Positions 29,443-37,936 of a stretch of DNA of 64,000 nucleotides are shown here, one piece after another; positions within the stretch are counted from its first letter, which is position 1; each line of letters begins with the position of its first letter. Origin of the DNA: Pseudomonas sp. CC120222-01a (lineage in GTDB: Bacteria; Pseudomonadota; Gammaproteobacteria; Pseudomonadales; Pseudomonadaceae); NCBI RefSeq assembly GCF_003097235.1, contig NZ_QEQQ01000002.1, positions 124,001 to 188,000 of the forward strand. The letters run 5' to 3'. A program made the position numbers and the translations under genes. The notes beneath the pieces were generated by a model. The model saw only the letters and a list, made by a program, of their open reading frames with translations, ran no database searches and had not been told where the DNA came from.

Positions 29443-29674
29443 ACGGTGATTAACCTGTTCGGCGGCCCGCTGGTTTAGCGTCGGCGGGCCAGGAGGTGCT
29501 AGGATACTGATCCGGTTGCCTGGCGACCATGCCTGTCGCCGTTCTGGCCCGCAGGCCCATTAAGACAAAACATTGCGCATGAACCAGTCGGATTCAAAAT
29601 AGTCTGTTCTGCGTTTAGAGAATTCCCGATGCGCCAGCTGCTGGCCCATCGCTACCCTGAGATAGCCGTCTTCC

Positions 29675-31192
29675 ATGTTTGGTTCCAACGACGACAAAAA
29701 AGCGCCGGCCGAGGCTGGCGAGAAAAAAGGCCTGTTCAGCTGGTTTCGCAAGAAGCCGCAGCAACCTGTCGCCGAACAGCCTCAAACGCCCGAGCCACAA
29801 GCGCCCGAGGTGCAGCCAGCCGAGCCGGTAGCGCCGCAGCCTGCAGCCGAGCAGCCGCTTGTCGAGGCGCCACAGCCTGCACCGGTCGAGCCTGTACTTC
29901 CGGTGGTCGAAGCGCCTGTGCCAGAGCCGGTCGCTTCCCAGCCAGTGCAGGCGCCTGAGCCTGAGCCGGTTGCCTCTGCACCGCTGGTCGCGCCGGCGCC
30001 TGAACCTGTCGCCTCCATGCCTCTGCAAGCGGCGCCGGTCGAGGTTGCCCCGGTAGTCGAGCATGCTGCCCCTGTCAGCAACCTGGTGCTTCCGGTAGCC
30101 GAAGAGCCTGTGGCGCTGGTGCCAGACCTTGAGCCGAAGGCGCCGCCGGTGATACCGGAGCGTCCGGCACCGGAGCCGGTGGTCGTGGCTCCTGTCGCAG
30201 TCCCTGCGCCCGCCGAGCCGGAACCAGCCCCCGTGGTGGCTGCCCCGGTTGCCACCGAACAGTCCAAGCCCGGTTTCTTCGCCCGCCTCAAGCAGGGCCT
30301 GTCGAAGACCAGCGCCAGCATCGGCGAAGGCATGGCCAGCCTGTTCCTGGGCAAGAAAGTCATCGATGACGACCTGCTCGACGAGATCGAAACCCGGCTG
30401 TTGACCGCCGACGTCGGCGTCGAGGCGACCTCGGCCATCGTCCAGAACCTGACCCAGAAGGTTGCCCGCAAGCAGCTGGCTGACGCCGACGCGCTGTACA
30501 AGTCGCTGCAGGAAGAGCTGGCCGCATTGCTGCGCCCGGTCGAGCAGCCGCTGAAGGTCCAGGCGCAGAACAAGCCCTACGTGATCCTCGTGGTCGGCGT
30601 GAACGGCGCCGGCAAGACCACCACCATCGGCAAACTGGCCAAGAAGCTGCAGCTGGAAGGCAAGAAGGTCATGCTGGCTGCCGGTGACACCTTCCGTGCC
30701 GCTGCCGTGGAGCAGTTGCAGGTCTGGGGCGAGCGTAACCAGATCCCGGTGATCGCCCAGCATACCGGCGCCGATTCCGCCTCGGTGATCTTCGACGCCG
30801 TGCAGGCCGCCAAGGCCCGTGGTGTCGATGTGCTGATCGCCGACACCGCCGGCCGCCTGCACACCAAAGACAACCTGATGGAAGAGCTGAAGAAGGTCCG
30901 CCGGGTCATCGGCAAGCTCGACGCCGAGGCACCGCACGAAGTGCTGCTGGTACTCGACGCCGGTACCGGGCAGAACGCCATCAGCCAGGCCAAGTACTTC
31001 AACCAGAGCGTCGAGCTGACCGGCCTGGCCCTGACCAAGCTGGACGGCACTGCCAAAGGCGGGGTGATCTTTGCCCTGGCCAAGCAGTTCAGCATCCCGA
31101 TCCGCTTCATCGGCGTCGGTGAAGGTATCGACGACCTGCGTACTTTCGAAGCCGAGCCGTTCGTCAAGGCTCTGTTCGCCGAGCGAGACTGA
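29675..31192 (+). CDS. ftsY: Signal recognition particle receptor FtsY
   Basis: A 505-residue GTPase that docks the signal recognition particle at the inner membrane. The C-terminal NG domain is complete: G1 GVNGAGKTTTIGKLA near residue 308, DTAGRLHTKDN, and TKLDGTAKGGV. The first 200 residues are a low-complexity run rich in Pro, Ala, Glu and Val with many PEPV and APEP units, the acidic membrane-binding A domain of FtsY. The N-terminus MFGSNDDKKAPAEAGEKKGLFSWF contains a basic amphipathic start. ftsE begins two bases after its stop. Confidence 0.97.
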   Translation: MFGSNDDKKAPAEAGEKKGLFSWFRKKPQQPVAEQPQTPEPQAPEVQPAEPVAPQPAAEQPLVEAPQPAPVEPVLPVVEAPVPEPVASQPVQAPEPEPVASAPLVAPAPEPVASMPLQAAPVEVAPVVEHAAPVSNLVLPVAEEPVALVPDLEPKAPPVIPERPAPEPVVVAPVAVPAPAEPEPAPVVAAPVATEQSKPGFFARLKQGLSKTSASIGEGMASLFLGKKVIDDDLLDEIETRLLTADVGVEATSAIVQNLTQKVARKQLADADALYKSLQEELAALLRPVEQPLKVQAQNKPYVILVVGVNGAGKTTTIGKLAKKLQLEGKKVMLAAGDTFRAAAVEQLQVWGERNQIPVIAQHTGADSASVIFDAVQAAKARGVDVLIADTAGRLHTKDNLMEELKKVRRVIGKLDAEAPHEVLLVLDAGTGQNAISQAKYFNQSVELTGLALTKLDGTAKGGVIFALAKQFSIPIRFIGVGEGIDDLRTFEAEPFVKALFAERD

Positions 31193-31194
31193 CC

Positions 31195-31866
31195 ATGATC
31201 CGATTCGAACAGGTTGCCAAGCGCTACCCTAACGGCCATGTCGGCTTGCATGAGCTGAGTTTCCGGGCGCGCCGGGGCGAATTCCTGTTCGTCACCGGGC
31301 ACTCGGGCGCGGGCAAGAGCACCTTGCTGCGCCTGCTGCTGGCCATGGAACGCCCGACCAGCGGCAAGTTGATGCTGGCCGGGCAGGACCTGGGCCAGAT
31401 CAGCAATGCGCAGATCCCGTTCCTGCGCCGGCAGATCGGCGTGGTGTTCCAGAACCACCAGCTGCTGTTCGACCGCACGGTGTTCAACAACATCGCCCTG
31501 CCGCTGCAGATTCTCGGCTTGTCCAAGGCCGAGATCGCCAAGCGCGTGGACTCGGCGCTGGAGCGGGTGTCGCTGTCCGACAAGGGCGAGCTGTTCCCGG
31601 CCGACCTGTCCACCGGCCAGCAGCAGCGGGTCGGTATCGCCCGCGCCATCGTCCACCAACCGGCCTTGCTGCTGGCGGATGAGCCCACCGGTAACCTCGA
31701 CCCGCGCCTGGCCGCAGAGATCATGGGCGTGTTCGAGGACATCAACCGCCTGGGCACCACGGTTCTGATCGCCAGTCACGACCTGGCACTGATTGCGCGC
31801 ATGCGCCACCGCATGCTGACCCTGCAGCGCGGTCGTCTGATCGGCGATGGGGAGGCCGGGCAATGA
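31195..31866 (+). CDS. ftsE: Cell division ATP-binding protein FtsE
   Basis: A 223-residue ABC ATPase. Walker A is GHSGAGKSTLL, the signature LSTGQQQRVGIARAI and Walker B LLLADEPTGNLD. With FtsX it forms a membrane complex at the division site that activates amidases through EnvC-type proteins. The gene lies between ftsY and ftsX, and its stop overlaps the ftsX start (ATGA). Confidence 0.97.
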   Translation: MIRFEQVAKRYPNGHVGLHELSFRARRGEFLFVTGHSGAGKSTLLRLLLAMERPTSGKLMLAGQDLGQISNAQIPFLRRQIGVVFQNHQLLFDRTVFNNIALPLQILGLSKAEIAKRVDSALERVSLSDKGELFPADLSTGQQQRVGIARAIVHQPALLLADEPTGNLDPRLAAEIMGVFEDINRLGTTVLIASHDLALIARMRHRMLTLQRGRLIGDGEAGQ

Positions 31867-32891
31867 GCACTACACGTACACCAAAGGTTTCCGAGCGCGT
31901 TGCGCCCAAGGCCGCCGACCCGCAGCCGGCCAAGAAGAAGGGCGGCGATCACGACGACGACGGCCCGGACTTCCGCACCCTGCTACACGCCTGGCTGGAG
32001 AGCCATCGCGCCAGCCTGGCCGACAGCCTGCGGCGCCTGGGCAAGCAGCCGATCGGTAGCTTCTTCACCTGCCTGGTGATGGCCGTGGCCCTGAGCATGC
32101 CCATGGGCCTGTCGCTGCTGTTGAAGAACATCGAGGTGCTGGGTGGCTCCTGGCAGCGCGCTGCGCAGATTTCGCTGTACCTCAAGCTCGATGCGGGCAG
32201 CCAGCAGGGTGAAGCCCTGCGCGACGACATCAGGCGCATGCCGGGTGTCGCCGACGCCCAGTACGTAAGCCCCGGGCAGGCCCTGGAAGAGTTCCAGCAG
32301 CAGTCCGGGCTGGGCGAAGCCCTGCGCGAGCTGCCTGATAACCCTTTGCCTGGTGTGGTGGTGGTGACCCCGACCGAAGTCGACAAGCCGGCCCTGGAAG
32401 CCCTGCGTCAGCGCCTGTCGGAGCTGCCAAGGGTGGAGAACGCGCAGCTGGACCTGGTATGGGTGGAGCGCCTGGCGGCAATCCTCAAGCTGGGCGACCG
32501 CTTTGTCTTCGGTTTGGCAGTGATGCTGATTTCTGCGCTGCTGTTAGTAATCGGTAACACAATTCGTCTACATATCGAAAACCGCCGTATCGAGATCGAA
32601 GTGATCAAGCTGGTAGGCGGCACCGACAGCTACGTGCGCCGGCCTTTCCTGTACATGGGCGCCTTGTACGGCCTGGGTGCGGGCGTTCTGGCCTGGGCCA
32701 TCCTGGCCTTCGGCCTGAACTGGCTGAACGAGGCCGTGGTAGGGCTGTCCGGGCTGTATGGCAGTGACTTCGCTCTGGGCGGAGTGCCAGCGTCCGATGG
32801 TCTGTCGCTCTTGATCGGAGCGGTGCTGTTGGGGTATATCGGTGCATGGATCGCAGTCGCCCGCCACTTGAACGAGCTGGCACCGCGATAG
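31863..32891 (+). CDS. ftsX: Cell division protein FtsX
   Basis: A 342-residue inner-membrane partner of FtsE with four predicted membrane segments: one after an unusually long charged N-terminal tail (near residue 75, FFTCLVMAVALSMPMGLSLLL), then three in the C-terminal third (VFGLAVMLISALLLVIGNTI, YMGALYGLGAGVLAWAILAF, LSLLIGAVLLGYIGAWIAV). The periplasmic loop between the first and second segments is large, as in FtsX. The tail of about 60 residues is longer than in E. coli. It ends the ftsYEX operon before rpoH. Confidence 0.95.
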   Translation: MSTTRTPKVSERVAPKAADPQPAKKKGGDHDDDGPDFRTLLHAWLESHRASLADSLRRLGKQPIGSFFTCLVMAVALSMPMGLSLLLKNIEVLGGSWQRAAQISLYLKLDAGSQQGEALRDDIRRMPGVADAQYVSPGQALEEFQQQSGLGEALRELPDNPLPGVVVVTPTEVDKPALEALRQRLSELPRVENAQLDLVWVERLAAILKLGDRFVFGLAVMLISALLLVIGNTIRLHIENRRIEIEVIKLVGGTDSYVRRPFLYMGALYGLGAGVLAWAILAFGLNWLNEAVVGLSGLYGSDFALGGVPASDGLSLLIGAVLLGYIGAWIAVARHLNELAPR

Positions 32892-32907
32892 TTTTTACGT
32901 GCCAGCA

Positions 32908-32936
32908 TTGACATTTTCTTCACGATGGAACTTGTA
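32908..32936 (+). promoter_or_regulatory. Candidate rpoH promoter
   Basis: TTGACA at 32908-32913 is a perfect -35 box; CTTGTA at 32931-32936, 17 bases further, is a weak -10. The rpoH start is about 66 bases beyond. rpoH in this group is likely also read through from ftsX and by stress promoters that I cannot define here. Confidence 0.4.
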
Positions 32937-33002
32937 CGGTCGTTCCGGGTCAATGTTGGCAGCGCTCACAAGGCGCGAGTTTTGAAAGTCGGAGGTTCTT
33001 GA

Positions 33003-33857
33003 ATGACCACATCGTTGCAACCTGCCTATGCCCTGGTACCCGGTGCAAACCTGGAAGCCTACGTGCACACGGTCAACAGCATTCCGCTGTTGTCTGTCGA
33101 GCAGGAGCGTGATCTGGCCGAGCGTCTCTACTATGAGCAGGATCTCGAGGCCGCTCGGCAAATGGTGATGGCCCACCTGCGTTTCGTTGTACATATCGCG
33201 CGTAGCTATGCAGGCTACGGGCTGGCCCAGGCCGACCTGATCCAGGAAGGCAACGTCGGCCTGATGAAGGCGGTCAAGCGCTTCAACCCGGAAATGGGCG
33301 TGCGCCTGGTATCCTTCGCCGTGCACTGGATCAAGGCAGAGATCCACGAATTCATCCTGCGCAACTGGCGCATCGTCAAGGTGGCCACCACCAAGGCCCA
33401 GCGCAAGCTGTTCTTCAACCTGCGCAGCCAGAAGAAGCGTCTGGCCTGGCTGAACAATGACGAAGTGCATCGCGTGGCGGAAAGCCTCGGCGTCGAGCCC
33501 CGTGAAGTGCGCGAGATGGAAAGCCGCCTCAGTGGCCAGGACATGGCCTTCGACCCGGCAGCCGAAGCGGATGACGACAGCGCCTTCCAGTCGCCTGCGC
33601 ATTATCTGGAAGACCACCGCTACGACCCGGCTGTGCAGCTGGAGGACGCCGATTGGAGCGACAACTCCACCAGCAACCTGCACGAAGCGCTGCAAGGCCT
33701 GGATGACCGTAGCCGCGATATTCTCTACCAGCGCTGGTTGGCGGAAGAAAAGGCCACGTTGCATGAGCTGGCTGACAAGTACAGCGTGTCGGCTGAGCGT
33801 ATTCGCCAGCTGGAGAAGAATGCGATGAACAAGGTCAAGGCGCTGATCACCATCTGA
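33003..33857 (+). CDS. rpoH: Heat-shock sigma factor RpoH (sigma-32)
   Basis: A 284-residue sigma factor that directs RNA polymerase to heat-shock genes. Region 2 is clear: [19 protein letters not shown], then [20 protein letters not shown]. The RpoH-specific box QRKLFFNLR is present just after. Region 4 at the C-terminus has the helix-turn-helix [20 protein letters not shown]. Length is typical. It lies after ftsX, the usual place in gamma-proteobacteria. A terminator follows directly. Confidence 0.98.
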   Translation: MTTSLQPAYALVPGANLEAYVHTVNSIPLLSVEQERDLAERLYYEQDLEAARQMVMAHLRFVVHIARSYAGYGLAQADLIQEGNVGLMKAVKRFNPEMGVRLVSFAVHWIKAEIHEFILRNWRIVKVATTKAQRKLFFNLRSQKKRLAWLNNDEVHRVAESLGVEPREVREMESRLSGQDMAFDPAAEADDDSAFQSPAHYLEDHRYDPAVQLEDADWSDNSTSNLHEALQGLDDRSRDILYQRWLAEEKATLHELADKYSVSAERIRQLEKNAMNKVKALITI

Positions 33858-33876
33858 TCAAGCCTGGCTGCATTGA

Positions 33877-33912
33877 AAAGCCGCTGACCCGAGAGGGTGA
33901 GCGGCTTTTTTG
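33877..33912. terminator. Bidirectional terminator between rpoH and mtgA
   Basis: Stem GCCGCTgACCC/GGGTgAGCGGC with a GAGA loop, flanked by AAAA on the left and a T-run on the right. It lies between convergent rpoH and mtgA, so it can serve both. Confidence 0.9.
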
Positions 33913-33919
33913 TTGAGGC

Positions 33920-34630
33920 TCATGGCCTGCGCGAGCTGTCCAGTTGCATCAGGTAGCTGGGGCCGCCCAGCTGGCTCATCTGCCGGCGAATCCAGCCGGC
34001 CCGGCTGGCTACATAGGCGCTGGGCCGGCTGGCACTCCATTTGATCGGGCTCGGCAGCACGGCGGCCAGCTGGGCGGCCTGCTGGCGGGTCAGTCGGCTG
34101 GCATCCACGCCAAAGTGATAACGCGCCGCAGCCTGCGCACCGAACACACCTTTGCCCCATTCGGCGCTGTTCAGGTAGACCTCGAGAATCCGCTCCTTCG
34201 ACCAGAACAGTTCGATCAGCGCGGTGAACCAGGCCTCCAGGCCCTTGCGGAAATAGCTGCGTCCAGACCACAGGAACAGGTTCTTGGCCACCTGCTGAGT
34301 CAGGGTGCTGGCCCCTCGAATGCTGCCGCCACGCTCGTTGTACGCCAGCGCCGCCTGGATGGCTGGAATGTCGAAGCCCCAATGGCTGGCGAACTTCTGG
34401 TCCTCACCGGCTATGACCGCCACCTTGAGCTCGTCGGAGATGTTCTCCCACGGTTCCCAGTCGCGTTGCAAGTCGATCGGTTCGCCACTCACCCATGATT
34501 GCACCTTGCGTTCTAGCATCAGGGCCGTGCCAGGCGGTGGTACCCAGCGAAACACCAGCACCAGCACGATGCTGCCGGCAGCGAACCAGAGCAGGGCGCG
34601 GGCGAGGCGGCGGAGAATGGATGACAGCAT
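33920..34630 (-). CDS. mtgA: Monofunctional peptidoglycan glycosyltransferase
   Basis: A 236-residue inner-membrane enzyme that polymerises lipid II into glycan strands. One N-terminal membrane segment (ALLWFAAGSIVLVLVF) anchors it. The glycosyltransferase 51 motifs are complete: EDQKFASHWGFD with the catalytic glutamate, RGASTLTQQVAKNLFLW, and KERILEVYLNSAEWG. I chose ATG 34630 since it gives the usual short cytoplasmic start; 28 upstream codons are open but overlap the promoter region of the next gene. Divergent from the DUF423 gene. Confidence 0.95.
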   Translation of the reverse strand: MLSSILRRLARALLWFAAGSIVLVLVFRWVPPPGTALMLERKVQSWVSGEPIDLQRDWEPWENISDELKVAVIAGEDQKFASHWGFDIPAIQAALAYNERGGSIRGASTLTQQVAKNLFLWSGRSYFRKGLEAWFTALIELFWSKERILEVYLNSAEWGKGVFGAQAAARYHFGVDASRLTRQQAAQLAAVLPSPIKWSASRPSAYVASRAGWIRRQMSQLGGPSYLMQLDSSRRP

Positions 34631-34694
34631 GGCAATGGCTTGGCCGGACCGTTGGAACGGGCCATTATACAGACCCGATAACAGGAGTCGTCCC

Positions 34695-35066
34695 ATGCTT
34701 CGCAGCTTCCTCATGCTCGCCGCCTTTTTCGGCTTTACCGGCGTCGCCTTGGGCGCATTCGCCGCACATGGGTTGAAGAATCGCCTGACGGCCGATTACC
34801 TGGCCATTTCCCATACGGGAGTGACCTATCAGTTGGTGCATGCCCTGGCGATATTCGGTGTCGCCGTGCTCTCGGCGCACCTGCCGGGGCGCCTGGTCGG
34901 CTGGGCCGGCGGTCTGTTCGCCCTGGGGATCGTGCTGTTCTCCGGTAGCCTGTATCTGCTGACCCTCAGCGGCCTGGGCAAACTGGGCATCATCACCCCG
35001 ATCGGCGGTCTTTGCTTCCTCGCCGGTTGGCTGTGCCTGGGCCTGGCTGCCTGGCGCCTGGGCTGA
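34695..35066 (+). CDS. DUF423 small membrane protein (YgdD-like)
   Basis: A 123-residue inner-membrane protein with four predicted helices, the first MLAAFFGFTGVALGAFAAHGL being the signature segment of DUF423, with AAHGLK and HTGVTYQLVHALA conserved. Function unknown. ATG 34695 follows AGGAG by about eight bases; the frame extends upstream inside mtgA antisense, which is ignored. thiS follows about 100 bases later. Confidence 0.88.
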   Translation: MLRSFLMLAAFFGFTGVALGAFAAHGLKNRLTADYLAISHTGVTYQLVHALAIFGVAVLSAHLPGRLVGWAGGLFALGIVLFSGSLYLLTLSGLGKLGIITPIGGLCFLAGWLCLGLAAWRLG

Positions 35067-35168
35067 CCAAACGGTCCACAATCGCGACTAATGGCGTGCA
35101 GTGCCCTTGGGTTCATGCGTGGATCGGCGCTAGAATGCGGGCCCCAAAGAACAATGGTGGCCGTGCGC

Positions 35169-35369
35169 ATGCGCATTCAACTGAACGGTGAACCTTACGA
35201 ATTGCCCGCTGGCGAAAGCGTCGCGGCCCTGCTGACCCGCCTGGAACTGACCGGGCGCCGGGTGGCAGTGGAACTCAACCTGGATATCGTGCCGCGCAGC
35301 CAGCACGACAGCACGCAGCTGAGCGAAGGCGACCAGGTCGAAGTGGTCCACGCCATCGGCGGCGGCTGA
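35169..35369 (+). CDS. thiS: Sulfur carrier protein ThiS
   Basis: A 66-residue ubiquitin-like protein whose C-terminal GG tail is thiocarboxylated to carry sulfur to the thiazole ring of thiamine. Both the beta-grasp start MRIQLNGEPYEL and the end HAIGGG are visible. I chose ATG 35169 by this length; the open frame starts further up. It precedes thiG by 54 bases, and the two products act together. Confidence 0.95.
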   Translation: MRIQLNGEPYELPAGESVAALLTRLELTGRRVAVELNLDIVPRSQHDSTQLSEGDQVEVVHAIGGG

Positions 35370-35423
35370 GTCCGGCCCGGCGATTCACCTGCAAGCCCAG
35401 CAATCTTTTCCCGAGGAACAACG

Positions 35424-36236
35424 ATGAGCAACGTTCGTAGCGACAAGCCCTTCATCCTGGCCGGGCGCACTTTCCAGTCGCGCCTGCTGGTCGGCACCGG
35501 CAAGTACCGTGACATGGAAGAAACCCGCCTGGCCACCGAGGCCTCGGGTGCCGAGATCGTCACCGTGGCCGTGCGCCGGACCAACCTTGGCCAGAATGCG
35601 GGCGAGCCGAACCTGCTCGACGTGTTGTCGCCCGACAAGTACACCATCCTGCCGAACACCGCAGGTTGCTTTGACGCTGTCGAGGCGGTGCGTACCTGCC
35701 GTCTTGCCCGCGAGCTGCTCGATGGCCACAAGTCCCACGAGTCGCGCACCCTGGTGAAGCTGGAAGTGCTGGCCGACCAGAAAACCCTGTTCCCCAACGT
35801 GATCGAAACCCTCAAGGCCGCCGAAGTGCTGGTCAAGGACGGGTTCGACGTGATGGTCTACACCAGCGACGACCCGATCATCGCCCGCCAGCTGGCCGAA
35901 GCCGGCTGCATCGCGGTAATGCCGCTGGCCGGCCTGATCGGCACTGGCCTGGGCATCTGCAACCCGTACAACCTGCAGATCATCCTGGAAGAGTCCAAGG
36001 TGCCGGTGCTGGTTGACGCGGGTGTCGGTACCGCCTCCGATGCCACCATCGCCATGGAAATGGGCTGTGAAGCCGTACTGATGAACTCGGCCATCGCCCA
36101 CGCCCAGCAGCCGGTGCTGATGGCCGAGGCCATGAAGCACGCCATCCTCGCTGGCCGCATGGCCTACCTGGCCGGCCGCATGCCGAAAAAACTTTATGCC
36201 AGCGCCTCTTCGCCGCTGGATGGTCTGATCAAGTAA
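35424..36236 (+). CDS. thiG: Thiazole synthase
   Basis: A 270-residue TIM-barrel enzyme that joins deoxyxylulose phosphate, dehydroglycine and ThiS thiocarboxylate into the thiazole phosphate of thiamine. The N-terminus [19 protein letters not shown] and the lysine in LVKLEVLAD (Schiff-base residue in the family) are present, as are [11 protein letters not shown] and [11 protein letters not shown]. The ATG follows GAGGA. It forms an operon with thiS and trmB. Confidence 0.97.
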   Translation: MSNVRSDKPFILAGRTFQSRLLVGTGKYRDMEETRLATEASGAEIVTVAVRRTNLGQNAGEPNLLDVLSPDKYTILPNTAGCFDAVEAVRTCRLARELLDGHKSHESRTLVKLEVLADQKTLFPNVIETLKAAEVLVKDGFDVMVYTSDDPIIARQLAEAGCIAVMPLAGLIGTGLGICNPYNLQIILEESKVPVLVDAGVGTASDATIAMEMGCEAVLMNSAIAHAQQPVLMAEAMKHAILAGRMAYLAGRMPKKLYASASSPLDGLIK

Positions 36237-36245
36237 GAGCCCCTG

Positions 36246-36968
36246 ATGACTGACTCGCAAGATACGCCGATCTCCACCGACGGCGACCAGCGCCCACACC
36301 GCCGCATCAAGAGCTTCGTGATGCGCGCCGGGCGCATGACCGAAGGCCAGCAACGCGGCCTCGACCAGGGCGGCCCGCAGTTCATCCTGCCGCTGGCCGA
36401 CAGCCCGGTGGACTACGACCAGGTGTTCGGCCGTTCGGCGCCGCGTACCCTGGAGATCGGCTTCGGCATGGGCCATTCCCTGCTGGAAATGGCCGCTGCC
36501 GCACCTGAACAGGACTTCATCGGTGTCGAAGTGCACCGTCCAGGTGTTGGCGCGCTGCTCAACGGCGTGCTGACCCAGGGCCTGAAGAACCTGCGGGTGT
36601 ATGACTGCGATGCGATTGAAGTGCTCAACCGCTGCGTGGCCGACAACAGCCTCGACCGCCTGATGCTGTTCTTCCCTGACCCGTGGCACAAGGCGCGTCA
36701 CCACAAGCGCCGCATCGTCCAGCTGGAGTTCGCCGAACTGGTACGTCGCAAGCTCAAGCCCGGTGGTGTGTTCCACATGGCGACCGACTGGGAGCCATAT
36801 GCCGAGTACATGCTGGAAGTGATGAGCGCCGCCCCGGGCTATCGCAACCGTGCTGAAGACGGTACCTATGTGCCGCGCCCGGAAGAGCGCCCGATCACCA
36901 AGTTCGAACGCCGCGGCGAGCGGCTGGGGCATGGGGTGTGGGATTTGAAGTTCGAGAAGGTGGATTGA
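36246..36968 (+). CDS. trmB: tRNA (guanine-46-N7) methyltransferase
   Basis: A 240-residue SAM-dependent enzyme that makes m7G46 in tRNA. The SAM motif [15 protein letters not shown] is near residue 75, and the family motifs [12 protein letters not shown] and [16 protein letters not shown] are complete, with the final [17 protein letters not shown]. It follows thiG by nine bases. A terminator follows its stop by about 50 bases. Confidence 0.97.
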   Translation: MTDSQDTPISTDGDQRPHRRIKSFVMRAGRMTEGQQRGLDQGGPQFILPLADSPVDYDQVFGRSAPRTLEIGFGMGHSLLEMAAAAPEQDFIGVEVHRPGVGALLNGVLTQGLKNLRVYDCDAIEVLNRCVADNSLDRLMLFFPDPWHKARHHKRRIVQLEFAELVRRKLKPGGVFHMATDWEPYAEYMLEVMSAAPGYRNRAEDGTYVPRPEERPITKFERRGERLGHGVWDLKFEKVD

Positions 36969-37017
36969 TTGGCGGATTGAGCCTTTCGATACGCTGAGGC
37001 TTGTAGAAATGCAGGCG

Positions 37018-37050
37018 AAAAAAAACCGCTCTGAGAAGAGCGGTTTTTTT
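37018..37050 (+). terminator. Rho-independent terminator after trmB
   Basis: Stem CCGCTCT/AGAGCGG with a GAGA loop, flanked by an A-run before and seven T after. It ends the thiS-thiG-trmB transcript. Confidence 0.9.
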
Positions 37051-37054
37051 GTGT

Positions 37055-37386
37055 GAGCGACAGGACTGAGTATCCTTCGCTCTGGGAATTCACCGAAACC
37101 CCCCACACAGTCACTGGATCATAGGCATCCCGAGTGGGTGGGTCAATGACCAGAAATATCCAGCATTATGTGTGTCGGAGCGGTTAACAGCTTCTATCGT
37201 GTATTCCACGTATCATCGCGCTGCTCCTGTGAGGATTAATTCGGTGATGGGCCGGGTAAGTGAAGAATTCTACTTTCCGGCCCCTTCGACACGGCCTGAG
37301 AACCGTGCCGGTGACTCTCTTTCGAAGGGCCATTGACCTGGCCACTTCACCGAAATCTCCCACACAGATTTCGAAGGCGTCGAAGT
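37055..37386 (+). other. Structured intergenic region with a repeated 23-base motif
   Basis: No gene fits this gap well, but it holds several folds. A hairpin at 37055-37082 pairs GAGCGA and AGGA with TCCT and TCGCTC. A second, larger fold at 37279-37331 has an outer ten-base stem (one bulge) around an inner CACGG/CCGTG hairpin. A third, at 37351-37373, is a perfect eight-base stem CGAAATCT/AGATTTCG with a seven-base loop, extended by ACTTC/GAAGT (37344-37386). A 23-base motif, beginning TTCACCGAAA, occurs twice (37089-37111 and 37346-37368) with 20 of 23 bases the same. Reading is on the plus strand, in line with the small gene and terminator that follow; the strand is an inference. Confidence 0.45.
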
Positions 37387-37435
37387 ACCGGTTAGATGCT
37401 GGAAGATTGGCCCGCCAACACGGAGGCCAAGGCAT

Positions 37436-37546
37436 ATGAAGCGTTTGCTTGATGCGCTGAGCCGCGTCTGGAAGCTCATCCGGATCTTGACTGTGCTCAA
37501 GACCGTTCGAGACTTCATGCGCGATCACTTCGATGATGCCCAGTAA
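37436..37546 (+). CDS. Candidate small basic protein, 36 residues
   Basis: The frame starts with MKRLLDALSRVWKLIRILTV and ends with DHFDDAQ. It is basic in its first two thirds and acidic at the end, with hydrophobic residues spaced as in an amphipathic helix. GGAGG lies nine bases before the ATG (37422-37426), one of the better ribosome sites in the window, and a strong terminator follows 20 bases after the stop. No family is recognised. Its small size makes coding uncertain; the ribosome site, its own terminator and the structured leader are the arguments for it. It could be a regulatory or membrane-active peptide. Confidence 0.4.
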   Translation: MKRLLDALSRVWKLIRILTVLKTVRDFMRDHFDDAQ

Positions 37547-37565
37547 GGGCTAGTCAGGTGGTGGG

Positions 37566-37593
37566 GCTGCCCTGGTTCCCCGGGGCAGCTTTT
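37566..37593 (+). terminator. Rho-independent terminator after the candidate small gene
   Basis: A ten-base stem GCTGCCCTGG/CCGGGGCAGC (one G-U pair) with a TTCC loop, followed by TTTT. It is oriented for a plus-strand transcript, which supports a transcript over the preceding small frame. Confidence 0.8.
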
Positions 37594-37600
37594 AGCAGGT

Positions 37601-37927
37601 TCACCCGCGGCGGTCAGCCACCACGCCAATCAACACCAGCACCACCAACAACACCGGCGCCAGCGCGTAGTTGTTGAACTGCCCCAATCCCTTCACCACC
37701 CACGGCGTGGCATAGATCAGCGCCGCACCACTGCCGACCATCACCAGGGCAGCCATCACCGGCACCCGTAGCGCGCCCGCCAGGGCACCCAGGCGCTGGT
37801 CCACCCAGCCTTTGATATCGGTGCCGAACAGCACCAGCAGGCAGCCTACCAGGGCCAGGGAAATCTCAGACAGATTGCTGCGGCTCCAGCGGGAAACCGT
37901 GGCGAGCAGATCAAGTACCAGATCCAT
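37601..37927 (-). CDS. DUF3392 membrane protein
   Basis: A 108-residue protein with three predicted membrane segments (ISLALVGCLLVLFG, VPVMAALVMVGSGAALIYA, LAPVLLVVLVLIGVVA). It matches the DUF3392 family, whose role is unknown. It is the last gene of a long leftward run that begins with yggS and lies nine bases after the hemW stop. The ATG follows AGGAT. Confidence 0.8.
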   Translation of the reverse strand: MDLVLDLLATVSRWSRSNLSEISLALVGCLLVLFGTDIKGWVDQRLGALAGALRVPVMAALVMVGSGAALIYATPWVVKGLGQFNNYALAPVLLVVLVLIGVVADRRG

Positions 37928-37936
37928 GGGTCATCC

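Noticed and set aside
37184..37528. Minus-strand frames of 114 and 82 codons in the trmB gap
   Set aside because: They run against the terminator and small gene on the plus strand, have no good ribosome sites, and their codons are dominated by the structured arms.
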